Assembly: GCA_025266875.1 (NCBI GenBank) | Contig: JALLLT010000012.1 | Location: forward strand, 744,001 to 808,000 | Reading direction: 5' to 3' | Origin: Fennellomyces sp. T-0311 | Lineage: Eukaryota > Mucoromycota > Mucoromycetes > Mucorales > Lichtheimiaceae | Length of the DNA: 64,000 bases | Shown: piece by piece, positions 23,811 through 36,015 of the stretch | Numbering within the stretch: the first letter of the stretch is position 1 | How the letters are laid out: every line of letters starts with the position of its first letter | Position numbers and translations under genes: made by a program | The notes under the pieces: model-generated | Database searches by the model: none | Seen by the model: the letters and a program-made list of their open reading frames with translations, nothing else | What the model was told of the DNA's origin: nothing

Positions 23811-25425
23811 ATCTTTATTTTTTTTTTTTGTTCAGAGAACAAGAGCTCTTTCTCACCCTCTTAAAATTCACAACGCAAGCGGTACGCGGCACATGGTGAC
23901 TGTCTGACCTCCATTGATTTTTTTTGGAAGCTTCTGGATATATGCTGTCATTGGTTTCATAATTCACTTTGACATCATATACGTTTCTTTGACGTTTACG
24001 GTTTCCTCCGTTTATTAGTTGCCATGTTACAGGTTCTTTCTTTGATTGTCGTTATTACACGTATACACAACGTGGCAGGTTCGTATTGCAATCTCCGTTG
24101 ATAGTCCCGACTCGCCAAGAAAAACCGCACAGACGCTACTGATCCAGTGCTACAGTGCTTGGCGTTCAAGGAGATAAGCACTCCCTTTATCATATCGTAT
24201 TCACACTTCTGCGGTAAAGCGGTCCCCAAAAGTTCACTACGAATACTGTATGCAAAATATATAGTCTAATACACCAAAAACATGACTACTACTTAATTTT
24301 CCATTTTACGTACTTGGTATCTTTTGCTATATATCGACATGTCGTACTATGCATCGTATACTACATGAAAAGGATATATTCTAAGCTCGCTTCACATGGA
24401 CATGATATCCAATACTTCGTTCGACAATTCTTGGGCTACTTTTATAAAGCTCCAACCTGGTCTAGTGTTGAAGTCAATTGGCACTGGTATTTGTATCCCT
24501 ATGTGCTGTGTATCGGTTGGAGACTCCCTTGCTGGCTTGCGTACCGATCTTGATATAATCGTATCGCTAGTCATTACATACTGTCTTCTGACATCTTTGA
24601 TTCGAAGGTTGTGCTGAAATATCATGCGACGTATGCGGCTGTTGCTCAAGTGATGATTGTGGGACTCAGCTTCTCCCTGCTGCTTTTGCGCGGGGATGCC
24701 TATTTGCCATAGAATGAATCACGCTACTCAAAAATACATAGAAAAAGACAAACCAGTTAATGGAGTAGAAGATGGGCTGAAATGGTTAACTTTTCCTTGA
24801 ATATTTTTTGGGATCTGGTGGTTTATAATACTATTTTGAAGTTTGAAAAATTAGGCACACCCAGGTGCCAAGGGTAATATTGATCTCTTTACGCTTAATG
24901 GTTCTGAAAATAGTAAAAGGTCTGTGTGCAAGTATTTAGTTTGTAATTGCTCAATTTAAGGAGTCAAGATAAACATTGCAGTCGGTTAAACTGCAATCCG
25001 AGCCTATGTAGGTGCAAGTCAGCAAAGCGCATGGTGTAATTCAATGAATATAGTTATTAGCTAATATAATGCATCACAGACAAGAACTAAACTAAGGAAA
25101 TCGTGGTTCTGTGAAGTATCCTGATCGTGAGCTGACCGTTCATCCGAATGACTATACTACATGTCAGCAACATAATATATCCGGACAACCTTTAGTGTTA
25201 GTGCGGCCCAAGTATGTTTGTAGCTCATAGCCAGGTTGATGTGCCTTTACAGGACCTACAGTGTCATCTCTAGCAACAGGCATGTGCTAATTATCTGTGT
25301 GGTGGTATCAAAGTAAATAATTCCCATCCAGCCTTGGTAGGCGGCGATGGGGAGCAATTGTTGGCGACTCGGCTTTTCAGTCTCAAAATTTCCGTGCAAC
25401 AGTTGTTCCCTTTTGACATTGAGAC
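23811..25425. other. Long intergenic region, no gene assigned
   Basis: About 1.6 kb of AT-rich DNA. A minus-strand frame at 24392-24649 contains a protein-like run (PTDTQHIGIQIPVPIDFN) but has no family signature and no convincing exons around it. It may be a remnant. No RNA gene or repeat was recognised. It contains the divergent promoters of ubiquilin (minus) and rhodanese (plus). Confidence 0.3.
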
Positions 25426-26093
25426 ATGATTCCACGAATTGTAGCTACTCGTCTGCTTGGTGTGGCAAGTCATTACGCGCGCCAAACCCCCATTAGATCC
25501 ATGCACAATGTCCGTGCTGCCACCATGCCGCGAGCCATCGTCAACCCCAGAGCGATGGGTCTGAGCAGACGCGTGTACAGCACGGAAAACACGGAGAGCG
25601 TAGACTTTGACGAGGTGCAGCGGATTATTACCACCAAGGACACGGTAAAGGTGCTATTATATCAATAAAGCTGGTGCTAAAAGGTTTACAGAGCTACACA
25701 TTGGTGGATGTGCGAGAGCCAAGCGAAGTCATGCAAGGATCCATACCATCTGCCAAAAATATCCCCCTGGTAATAAAGGAGTTTGCACAATAAGAGAGCC
25801 GATGCATGATATTTACGTGTGGCCATTAGAGCAAGATTCTCGCTGCCTGGACCATGGAGCCCGAAGAGTTTGAGGAGGAGTATGGCTTTGAGCGACCCAG
25901 CGAACACGACAAGATCGTGGTGTTTTGTCAGGCCGGCATCCGCAGTAAAAGTGCGGCGGATTTCTTGCGCGAGATTGGATACAAAAGGTTCGTGTCTATG
26001 CGGGTTGGCAGCGATGCGGTGGTGCTGAGCGATATGTGTAGGGTGTTGAATTATCCAGGCAGCTATGCCGACTATGCAAGCAAATCACAATAA
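25426..26093 (+). CDS. Rhodanese-domain sulfurtransferase, probably mitochondrial
   Basis: Four exons in phase: 25426-25644, 25692-25769, 25830-25987, 26042-26093 (168 aa). The N-terminus (MIPRIVATRLLGVASHYARQ...) is rich in Arg and Ser and lacks acids, as in a mitochondrial presequence. The single rhodanese domain has SYTLVDVREPSE, GSIPSAKNIPL, the active-site loop VVFCQAGIRSKSAA with catalytic Cys, and the terminal NYPGSYADYA. This is the layout of single-domain thiosulfate sulfurtransferases (GlpE, yeast Rdl2 type), which transfer sulfane sulfur to cyanide or thiols. Introns are 47, 60 and 54 bp. The Cys and flanking loop look intact. Confidence 0.92.
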
Positions 26094-26389
26094 AGAAGGA
26101 TGGTCCAAGCGGACGTGCGTTTAGATATGTCGAGTGCGTGGCTGTGCATGAAGCAAGAGACCTTAACACACTTCCGCAATATACACTTGAGATGGGGGCT
26201 CTTGATTCCGCCCTGGCTCTCCTGGTTTCTTTGTTGCCTTTCCATCCCTGTTGAAAAAAATTCACCAAAAAAAGCTACCATGATGTGGTCACCCTTCTTC
26301 TCCTCACTTTCTTTCCATTTTCCCCTTTTCTTGCCAACCACATTACTCATTCATCGCTCTCATTTCGAATCGCATAACCAGCCACTACC

Positions 26390-27899
26390 ATGGGTCTCTG
26401 TGTATCGTCCGACGAAAAGGCCGAGAAAGACCGCAGCCTAAACATCGACCGCATGCTTGAAGAGGACTTTCGAAAGCTTAAACGAGAGTGCAAGATCCTG
26501 CTCTTAGGTATATATCGTCAACGTAGTGTCTCCAGGTGTGTATAACCAAGCAACAGGCAGTGGCGAATCCGGCAAGTCAACTATCGTCAAGCAAATGAAA
26601 ATCATCCATCAGAACGGATACACGACGGATGAACTGATGGCATGGCGTGTGGCTGTTTACAAAAACCTGATGGAATCCGCCCACGCATTGATTGCCGGTG
26701 TTCGCAAATTCGATTACACTTTCGAAGAGGAAAAGAACGAAGTAAACCATCCTTATCCCAACGCCAATGCTATTACGACAACTTACGCTTTTTTTGATAG
26801 TACAACGCGCAGCGAATCATGGAATATCAGCTAGCGGGCAGCAGCGACGAGGCTATATGTTCTGATATCGCAGCAGCTATAACGAGCATCTGGCGCGACG
26901 GCATTGTTGCCCAACTACTGGATAAGGAAGGCACCGATTTTTATTTAATGGACTCAGCATCATAGTAAGTTTGCAAAACCGATAGGGTGAATTGGTGTTC
27001 ATGCAAAGTCGTCAGCTTCTTTGAGGAGGCGCATCGGATAGGTCAACCTGATTATGTGCCTAGCGTGCAGGATGTGTTACGTGCGCGATGCAAGACGACA
27101 GGAATCTCGGAGACGCGCTTCAAAATGGGGCAACTAAATATACAGTAAGTGCCAAAAAAAATGTCATGCATGATCAGCAGCTAAATTGACTCTGTAGCAT
27201 GTTTGATGTCGGCGGTCAACGTTCGGAACGTAAAAAATGGATCCATTGCTTTGAAGCCGTCACCTCCATCATCTTTTGTGTCTCGCTCAGTGAATACGAT
27301 CAAGTGCTACTTGAGGAGTCTCGGCAGGTAACCCCCCCCCATCGATCTCTTTCTCCCAAAATGCTCCTTGAGACTAAAAAAAATTGGCCCTAGAACCGCA
27401 TGATGGAGAGTTTAGTGCTGTTTGAATCTGTCATTAACAGTCGATGGTTTATACGAACATCCATCATTCTCTTTCTCAACAAAATCGACGTCTTCAAGAG
27501 CAAATTGCCAAAAATACCGCTTGAGCGTTATTTTCCCGATTATGGAGGTATATATATACATGCATGTGCTTGGCAGTAAAAACCAAGGTTTGCTGATGTT
27601 AAATATAGGTGGTCAAGATATCAACAAGGCTGCAAAATATATCCTTTGGCGATTTAACCAGACCAATCGTGCGAAGCTCCATATATTTCCTCAGTAAGTG
27701 GTTCATTGATCTCGTCTCTCCTTGCTTAACTTTGACTTCTTTAAAAAGCCTGACGCAAGCAACTGACACTCCCAATGTAAGCCTTATTGCGCATATGCTG
27801 AAAAACCATTGACATGCCCATCTGTAGATCCGTCTCGTATTTTCTGCCATCACAGATACTATTCTAAGGAATGCATTAAAAGATTCTGGTATTCTGTAA
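26390..27899 (+). CDS. Heterotrimeric G-protein alpha subunit
   Basis: Nine exons in phase: 26390-26507, 26557-26741, 26801-26964, 27016-27144, 27198-27327, 27394-27547, 27609-27693, 27749-27776, 27828-27899 (354 aa, standard). It couples seven-helix receptors to adenylate cyclase or other effectors at the plasma membrane. The start MGLCVSS fits N-myristoylation on Gly2 and palmitoylation on Cys4. Nucleotide-binding motifs are present: [10 protein letters not shown] (P-loop), the switch I region ([14 protein letters not shown]), [12 protein letters not shown] (G3), LFLNKIDVF (G4) and TQATDT (G5; TCATDT is more usual). The tail ends LKDSGIL, so the fourth residue from the end is Ser, not the Cys that pertussis toxin modifies. 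It lies 300 bp after the rhodanese gene on the same strand. Confidence 0.96.
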
Positions 27900-28482
27900 A
27901 AACATTTTCTTTATTTCTTATATAACTCGAAGCGACATACACCCTCTTTATATTACACTCGTATCACTATGTTACGCTATAGAATTTCCTCCTTATGTGC
28001 CTTCTAATTACCTACTTTGATTGTCACCTGCTCAGCCATAAAAGTTTCCTTCTCTTTTCTCCATCCGTTTTGATACAAATGCTCAATTCTCCCCGTGTTT
28101 CATGATTTTCTTCGACGTAACATTGTACCTGTTCGACGTACTTATTTTGGAAAGGATTCGCAGGTACTATTCTTCGAGTAATCTGCCCGCATTGTCTCCA
28201 GGAAAGATGATAGTCCTTCCAATAAAAAGATGGCTGGATATGCACTGTGGGGCTAAGTGGTCGTCTCCAGTTGGATCGTATAAAGGATATTTTGTTCGCT
28301 GAGGAATAGTATACCCGGCTGCATTGGTTCGCAATGGAGTCTCTGCTGTTTTAGGTGAAAGAAGAGAAAATTTTAACGGTTTTCCATGACGTCAGTGTAA
28401 CAATACATTCAGCTTAAGTATTAAAAACATCTCGCCTCCACGTTCACTGCAAATGATTTCGATGGTTAAAAGTGGCTACTGC
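27900..28482. other. Downstream flank of the G-alpha gene, no gene seen
   Basis: AT-rich; includes the probable G-alpha 3' UTR. Only short frames occur on both strands, without family features. Confidence 0.4.
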
Positions 28483-28558
28483 GGTTAAACATAAGCTTTT
28501 TAACCACTTATACTACCATTTTTATGAACTCAAGCGGTTAAAAAGCTTATGTTTAACC
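28483..28558. repeat. Perfect 23-bp inverted repeat with 30-bp loop
   Basis: The left arm 28483-28505 and right arm 28536-28558 are exact reverse complements. Each arm begins GGTTAAA or GGTTAAAA and ends TTAACC, so the site holds four GGTTAA/TTAACC words, and a fifth GGTTAAA occurs at 28464-28470. It could form a cruciform or RNA hairpin, be the tips of a small element, or be a multimeric binding site. No target duplication was seen at its borders. Confidence 0.8.
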
Positions 28559-28764
28559 ACTTCAAAAAATTATTCACCAAGATTCACCAAAAATTATTTG
28601 CAATGATTGCGAGACATAGAGCACAAAACTTATAATTCAGTTCAACATACGTACGTACAAATGATAATCTTACTTCCTACAAGATCCACGTAATAACTCT
28701 ACACAGTGGTTACCAAGCAGGGCCTGAATCCAGGATCCATTCAATATGCAGTCACGTGAGATGT
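28559..28764. other. Intergenic
   Basis: AT-rich, with a short direct repeat ATTCACCA (28571-28588). No gene is seen. Confidence 0.3.
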
Positions 28765-29325
28765 TTAGATGTAGAGCGAATATTGATTCATCTGTTGACA
28801 AGATCTATTGAGTTTCCACTTACAATTAAAAGACCAATGGTATAGGTTAATGCTATTATGTAAAGGGTATATCTGAAAGCAGTACGTGTATACCAGATGT
28901 ATCCACCTGGCGTTTCTGCTTGCAGCGCTTTCTATCCTTTCCTTTGCATCTCTTTTGATGCAAATCAAGAGGGAGTCTCGCCGTGACCTTCTTTCGGTGT
29001 TATCGCAGTTATCGCAATATAAACTGAGAGCTTCGTCTCTCCGACCGTTGTAAATAATCCATACGTGATCTTCCATGTCATGCAGGGATTTGCAATGGTT
29101 CGTGCAACCTTCGAAGAAACAATCCATTGGCTGCTGGTTAATGCCACTTGATGAGCCTTGGTTATTGGTGCTAGGGAGGATATGGCTGCCGACTTGCTTG
29201 CAACGTTCTTGATATTGGCGTTGATGTCGCGTAAACAAATCTGAACGCGCATGGTGTTTCGATTTGTTGCAGAAGGTGCGGTAATAACAGCTCATGGGAT
29301 AAACGTCACCATGGCAACTAAACAC
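28765..29325 (-). CDS. Cysteine-rich open frame, unrecognised
   Basis: A 186-codon frame. The middle part is polar and Ser/Gln-rich (SSSGINQQ) with spaced Cys and His (CFFEGCTNHCKSLHDMEDH, then YCDNCDN), which recalls zinc-binding motifs without fitting a known class. The C-terminal third is rich in Tyr, Asn and aromatic residues. There is no clear promoter or conserved neighbour. It may be a lineage-specific gene, part of a spliced gene, or chance. Confidence is low. Confidence 0.25.
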   Translation of the reverse strand: MFSCHGDVYPMSCYYRTFCNKSKHHARSDLFTRHQRQYQERCKQVGSHILPSTNNQGSSSGINQQPMDCFFEGCTNHCKSLHDMEDHVWIIYNGRRDEALSLYCDNCDNTERRSRRDSLLICIKRDAKERIESAASRNARWIHLVYTYCFQIYPLHNSINLYHWSFNCKWKLNRSCQQMNQYSLYI

Positions 29326-30784
29326 GCGTCGATACAGATTTCCTTTTGCTGACGTATACAGTATCGGCTGTACAGTTCAGATAAAAGCATTTGCAAGAAT
29401 CATGACCCCTGGGTCATTTACGGGAACGGAGCTCCTCTGGGTCTTCGTTATGTATAGCCGGAGCAGTGGTAGTGCTTTGGAACTTTTCCGCCTTGTTATC
29501 CAAGGATTTGGTTTTACTGGTAGCGCCGTTATTATATACCTCAATGTAGCATGCCACATCTTTTCCAGAAAATAATGTTTGATGGTGAAAAGCTGCTGCT
29601 TGAAGTGGTTTGATACTACATATTATTCAATTGGGTTACAGATCTAATTTTGTCTATGAGCGTGTATTGTAAAAGATATATGTGTGGATGCTTACATGCT
29701 TGGTTTGTACCTGCGTCCCTTGCAAAAACATTTGTCATAAAGGATCTGTAATACGGTCGAACTTCTCCGCTTGAATACTGCTTTGTTACTGAAAAGGTAC
29801 CGCAACCGGTTGCATTGGATATTCTGTTCATGATATAGTGTTGATGGGGCCAAGTAACAAAGCTTGCGCCGCAGTACTATCAGAATGGCCCCCATAGACT
29901 GGTGGTGCTTGAGCATATCATCGGTTGTATGAAGGTAGTAGGTCTTATCTGCACTGTGTATTAACATTATCGATAACAGAGAGAGTATAACCCTACTGTC
30001 ATATCATTCAACCAATAAATTCCGTCGCTGTTGTTCAGTGGTACCAGATTATACGCTCAACCTATAAGTATGTGTATACTTATAGTGAATGGTGGCTCGT
30101 GCTACTTCTATTGTCCCTTATTCAACGATTTACCAGTAGAAAGAGTAAGGTAACACGACTGAATTGTTGTCAGTTTTGGATCTTAACACTGTCTGTTGTC
30201 GTAGAAATACTTTAAGCGCAAAATTTCTGTTTACAGCTTCAAAAGCTGCATAAGAATTTTACTTGACGGAAATATCATAAGGATTTTGAAATATGTACTC
30301 GCTGCCTAAGTTTAATTGTACACGCAGATACCAATTAGTATTTTAAAGGCATCAAAGATTTACATGTTACTCAGTGGAATAATTAACTACTGATCCGCAC
30401 ATTTGACGTACAACAATACCTACGCATTCATAGGCATCAACAAGGAGGCACTCTCGATTTACTTTTGTAATGCTAATGCATTTGCAAATAGCAAACAAAT
30501 CAAAACAGCACATACAAGTAATGTCCCGACAAAGTCATAGCTGAATTCATTGATGACTCCTGATATATACTCTTTTCATATAGACTTATTCATCGCTAAG
30601 GTAAAGTCAGATCGTTATGCCATTAATACTAATGTTATAGTTTATCAATAACCCAGGACTTGGTAATTCATCAGTTGAGGGTTCGGACCAATAATCATCA
30701 AAGGAGGCTGTACTCATTTGTTGATGAAAGAGCGATGGGCAACCTTTCATGATTCTAAATTATCTTAATACTTTAGTACTCATT
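29326..30784. other. Gene-poor AT-rich region
   Basis: Short frames only. Nothing recognisable as gene, RNA or element was found. Confidence 0.35.
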
Positions 30785-32060
30785 TTAAAATTCCAATTGA
30801 TTTTGCTCGTATACGATAACTCACTTGTTTCTTGCACTCAAGTTGTTGCTGTAGTTTCTATAATCGCTGTTCCATGTCGGCTATACTGTGATCACTCTGC
30901 ATATGTGCCAGCACAATACTTCTGTACTTCTGTAAAATCAATAACTGGAACTTTCGTTGCAGTTCAAAATCCCAAAGTGGAAGCTGTGATTGTGGTCCCG
31001 TACAATAATTGTATACAGGCCCTTGAAACCCCTGCTTGGATGGAATAGCAGGGCTAGATACATAATCTTGATTATAGCTCTCAATAGAACACATTGGATT
31101 CTGCTCTGTAGTGACTACTGATTGGGAAATATCTGGTGCCGGAAAGTAGAACGTGTTAGGCTCCTGTTTAAGGTCTGGTTGAAGACACGAGGCACTCGAG
31201 ATTGCACTACCCCAAAGAGGAGATGGAGAATTTGTGCTATGTTTGTATGTCTCGATTGGAATTTTGTGACTACAATAAAAGTATAGTTCTCAGTATCGCT
31301 TAAATGCATACTTGATGTGTAATTAACGGCAGTTTTACGAACCTTTTGCGGCGCGCTGGTGCTGATGTGCATCCGACCCAATATGATTGATTGGACACAC
31401 ACTCTCCTGCTAGAAATCGTATCATTAATGTATAGGACATTCATAACTAATAGCTTCAGTTGTTTCGAATTACTTACTGTTAACTGATGCATTAGAATAA
31501 CTTTCAGCTTCTATAAATGCTGAACGAATGCGACAATAATGTGTTGAATTCTACGTAGTGCAGGACAAATCATATATAAGGAGTTAATACATTGATATAA
31601 CAGTCTCGTGCTACTATTAATGCTCTTCATTGGGTGCTTTACCTCGTCATAATATCCTTCCACTACAGCAATAGACATTTTTTCAACGCAAAGTCCAGTT
31701 GATTATTGCTTATACACTTACTACCAGAGCATTCCATCAACTGCGTTTCTGAAGATAGTGTGCCACTTGACTTTCCTTGGTACTGCACAAAGGCAGTACC
31801 GCTTAACGCCGCAAATTCTAATTTCGAATGAACCGTCGCTACCGAAAACTTTTTATCATCGGAAACTAAAACATAATAGTTATATTTTCTTTTCTGGTAT
31901 ATTATTTGAGAAAGCATAAGTATTACGATACCTAAAAGTAATATATAATATTCGAAATCAATGTTTTTTTGCGATATTAACACCCATCAGAGAAAAGTAC
32001 GCACCTTCAATTAGTGTGCTTCTGGAACAGTCCGGTCTAAGCTCATCCGCATAGCTGCAT
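30785..32060 (-). pseudogene. Decayed or unresolved spliced gene, unrecognised
   Basis: Several minus-strand segments read as protein: SYADELRPDCSRSTLIE (before a GTGCGT donor at 32004); SDDKKFSVATVHSKLEFAAL (31865-31722); SVCPINHIGSDAHQHQRAAK (about 31400-31340); and a longer acidic/aromatic stretch ending in what looks like a coiled coil (ELQRKFQLLILQKYRSI...QQLECKKQ, to about 30826). An in-frame TAG interrupts the coiled coil after EQRL, and the junction before SVCPINH does not join in phase with any GT-AG pair I tried. The composition suggests a nuclear regulator, but I cannot name a family. It is more likely a pseudogene than a working gene. Confidence 0.35.
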
Positions 32061-33281
32061 ATAAAGATTATTAGCACCGTATTGTGTATGGAAAGATGCT
32101 GGTATATACCACTGATGGTCTATAAGAGCTTCTTCGGTACGTGAATGAACCCGTTGTTGGGAACATTCTCCATTGCCAGGTACGCTTTCGTGGTGATGAT
32201 GCATTTGTTTGATGATACAAGCACTGCCAAAGAGTCACTTCAAAGTGATGTGTTTTATGAATATAAAAAGGAAAGCGGACGATAGTCAAGTATTTATACC
32301 TTAAATATATAATACAGACCCAAAGAAAAGGCTGAATCTGGCGCGATAAGTGGCGTACTTTATTGGGGGACGGGGGATGGGGGAGAGCTTTCCTTACACA
32401 GTGTGAAAGTGATGAAGCATAATGGCTAGGAGCATGGTACTCCAAACCCTGGAGACCCTAAAAAGATTAACGAGCAGCTGTGTTACCAAACACAATAGTA
32501 ACATGATGGTTGTAAGCTGTGCACGATTTTTCTGGGATGTACTGATATATCATTTGCGTAATGCACATAGGAAGCCATTTATATCGCTGCTCCAAGGAAG
32601 CGGCGCCATGGTTGCCACCTTCACCTGACCCGAAATGTCAGGTAAGACAAGTTCTCCAATGAATGTGATTTTTCTGCTTGACGTAGTGGCAACTGAACAA
32701 ACTGAAGGTTAACATTTCTAACGATAATGGAAAGAGAAACGACCGCTATACATATTCTAACTCTAGGTTATACTATGGAATAGCACTTGCAGCCTTCGAA
32801 TACGCTTTTAGCGAAGCTCTTTTATTTAGATTGCTTGAGTACTACACATATGATGTGAAGTGCGACGCGCCGAGAAGTTGCCCAGCTTTGCTGATCCCCC
32901 GAAACATTACGCGCAGCTCTTCGGTTTCCCTCATTTATACATTTGCGGCGCCAGCCTCAGCATACTATGCTTACCATACATGTTTTTGATGCTACACAGC
33001 TTATCGGTAACCCATATCTGATTACTCACGTGTGTTTCCATCAGTTGCCATTACGATATGAAGATGTGCCTTATATGAATTCAACGATTAATGCGATAAT
33101 AACGCTTCTGTTGAACTTCATATATGTATAGGATCTAATGTAATATATTTGCAACCTCTTTTCGATTATTATTAAAAGAATATCGTCAATGTACTTGTTG
33201 CGTATTTATCGATTTATTCAGAACAGTATATGTTGAACGAGACCCTTCGAGCAATTAGTTTTTATTTCTATCTATATTATA
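32061..33281. other. Gene-poor region upstream of the transporter array
   Basis: Short frames only on both strands, with no family features. The right end should contain the 3' UTR of the first transporter gene. Confidence 0.35.
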
Positions 33282-35415
33282 TCATATACAGCATAACTTT
33301 TTACACGCTTTCGAGGTTCTAGTTACTTCGCTCCCCAGAAATATTAATGCAAAGGGAGCTGACGATAAAACGAAACAAGCTACAATGATACACATCCAAA
33401 AGAACCCGATTTTGTCAAAAACATATCCCCCAAGCAACGGACCAACAAAGTGACCTATTTAAAAATTGAAGTTATTGCATTTTTTGTATCGTACGAATTT
33501 ACGCATGGAGAATTTTTCAAGTTACCTAAGGCATACGCAATGTTATGCAATCCATAACACCGGGCAACTGCGCTATCGCTGCCATTTGCTAAGGCTTTGG
33601 CCGCAAATGATGTTTCGGGTAAAGTCACGGCGTAAAATGCGCCTGCAAAGAACTCATTCATTCCTGCTAAAACAACCAATGGCGCCACACCACCTGCGGT
33701 GTTAGTATTGGGTATACCCATTAAGGCTATCACTGCGGCACAGCAGACTATTGTCAGAAACGAAATCATTTTTGCGCCAGTGCAATCGTAAATGTAACCG
33801 GCAATCGGAGAAGCAATGAATGATGGAAAAACTTGTGCAAAATATATCAGACCTATTTTACTAGCATCGAGTCCCCACTCGTTCGCCAGGTGAACAGGCA
33901 TTGTAGGCTAATTAAACAGATTTATCAGCTCACTGAGTAATATAAAAAACAGTGTACCTTGCTATTTTGAAATCTAACATCATGTCATTCATTACAAACC
34001 TCAAATACAGTAATACAAAAGCCATGAGCAAATGAGACCAGCAACACTGTCAGAACTCGTGGATTGCGTAAAAGCTGAAGCATAGTGACAGTAGCAGAAG
34101 AGATTTCATCATCCAGTCCACCGCCGCTATATATTTCTTCTGTAACTTCTACATCAGGACCGTCGATGGTACGTTTGTAGTTGCAATTGCTTTCATCTTT
34201 TTCATGCGTTGAGACTACAGATTCTCGAATGGGGATTTCATTTTCATCCTGACTAGCATCAGCTTGTTGTTCTGTATCTATTTCGCTTTCGGTTTCGAAC
34301 CAGTTTTTTGGATTGTTGCGTCGCTCGATCAGACCCAGTCGTAGAAGAAAATCTACACCTGCAAATGCCAAACAAAAGATAAATGGAGCCTTGTATCCGA
34401 AGTGAACAAAAAGGGCTGACATAAATCCTGGAGTTAGATTGTCGATCACCCAAAAGTACTATGTTCAAAGGTCAAACTCAAAGAACAAAGTTACTCACAT
34501 CCTATACGTATGTATCAAAGAAATCTGTTAAAAATAAATCCTTTCGTTGTTAAACCAAATGCGTTTTAAAACAAACCTCCAGCTGCACCACCGGTTGCTA
34601 GTCCAGCCAAGTGAAATATCATAACGATGCTAGTCTATGTAGGCGAAGTATAGTATATACGATGAGATCGTCTTCTCATTGTAGACACCTATGATCCTCT
34701 AACCTGTCTTCCGAGCTCATCATCTGGGAATGTATCAGATATGATCGTCATACCGAGGGTACAAATGCAAGCCTCTGCAAATCCCTGTAGTATACGAGCG
34801 GCTGCAAACATACCGATACGCGTTCCATACAAAAAGAGGAATAGCGACCCAAACAAAGTAACCATACCCGCCAACATAAGACCCTTTCTATGCTTGATTT
34901 TGTCACCTATGCAGTTACATATAAAGTACGATCATCAGATTTGGTATCCTGAATTCCGCACGAAGATACTATATGAGTGAATGAATGATGGTTGTATACC
35001 TAAATAGCCGAAAATAGGGGAACCGACAGCCAAAGCAATCGCAAATAGTGATATCAACATTCCCGTGTCACTCGAAACTCCATGCATAATATGAATTCCA
35101 TCAGGATAGGCAGACGCCCCGGTCAAAGTCTCTGGCGATATTCCACGGTTCATTGAATCGATTACAAATGGTACTGAAAATAAAGCATATGTGTCATAAA
35201 ATTATAGCCATGTTTTACTCTGGGTACTCCTCAAAGATACTTTACTGACTGGAGTAATAACACTATCAATCATTAGCTGAAAACAAAATTAGTCGACATC
35301 ATAGGCGAGCTGGTTTGGAACTTACATCTGTAAAAAAGGCAAAACTCACAGAAGCCAACACATAAAGGTTGCTTGATCTGTACTTTATTAGTAGCGGCTT
35401 TTTCTCTGGCTCCAT
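33282..35415 (-). CDS. MFS transporter, SLC18 (vesicular amine)-like, copy A
   Basis: A multi-exon gene from ATG at 35415 to TGA at 33282. Core exons: the first helix (SSNLYVLASVSFAFFTD); VPFVIDSMNRGI with loop and SPIFGYLGDKIKHRKGLMLA; LFGSLFLFLYGTRIGMFAAARILQGFAEA; LFVHFGYKAPFIFCLAFAG; an acidic central loop; RNPRVLTVLLVSFAHGF; MPVHLANEWGLDASKIGLIYFAQ; and the last helices to KLCCI. This gives about 12 helices with the DHA1/MFS cytoplasmic motif GD.(K/R)..R. It is probably a proton-coupled exporter of amines, drugs or metabolites; the substrate cannot be told. A long intron (about 200 bp) lies before ALFVHFGY. It is one of three tandem paralogues on the same strand. Confidence 0.85.
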
Positions 35416-36015
35416 TTCTGTAAGATAATACTATCTATTGTTAACAGCAGCACTCTTCATAAATAGCTGTGGTACCGTATTTTTTGAGACAAAATTTAGG
35501 AAGTAAAGAAAAAGGCGTTTCTTAATCTGACTTCGCACAACATAACTAATTTATTTTAGTGCGGTGGTGTACATATAAGGGGGTATCATACAGGTCGTTT
35601 CTTTTCTTAATATAACACTCCTCACTGTTCCATCCAATGTCAATAGTTGCACATGTTGTCTGTATAACTGTTGCCCAAGCAATCTTACCGGAACCAATAA
35701 CAAATACATACCACTCTCAAAGTGATCTCTGAAGTGGTGATATGCCGGGACGGATGTGCATAGTGCATAATGCATAATAAAGCGGGCTGATCATGTTAAG
35801 GTCACATGAACCACACGATATGCCACTCCGTGCCACCCAATAACAACTTTGTCTGTATCTCCCAACCCAAGTCATATTTCCTTCATTTACTGCTCAAAAT
35901 TGCACGTAATCTAAAGTAGCTTATGTAACGGCCAACTTTTGATTAGTTTCCATGTCATTCCTTTTTTAAAAGGTATAATTCATTGATACTGAGAGAGATC
36001 AAACGACACAAAAAA
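35416..36015. other. Upstream region of transporter A
   Basis: AT-rich promoter region with no gene. The MITE and its target repeat follow at 36016. Confidence 0.4.
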
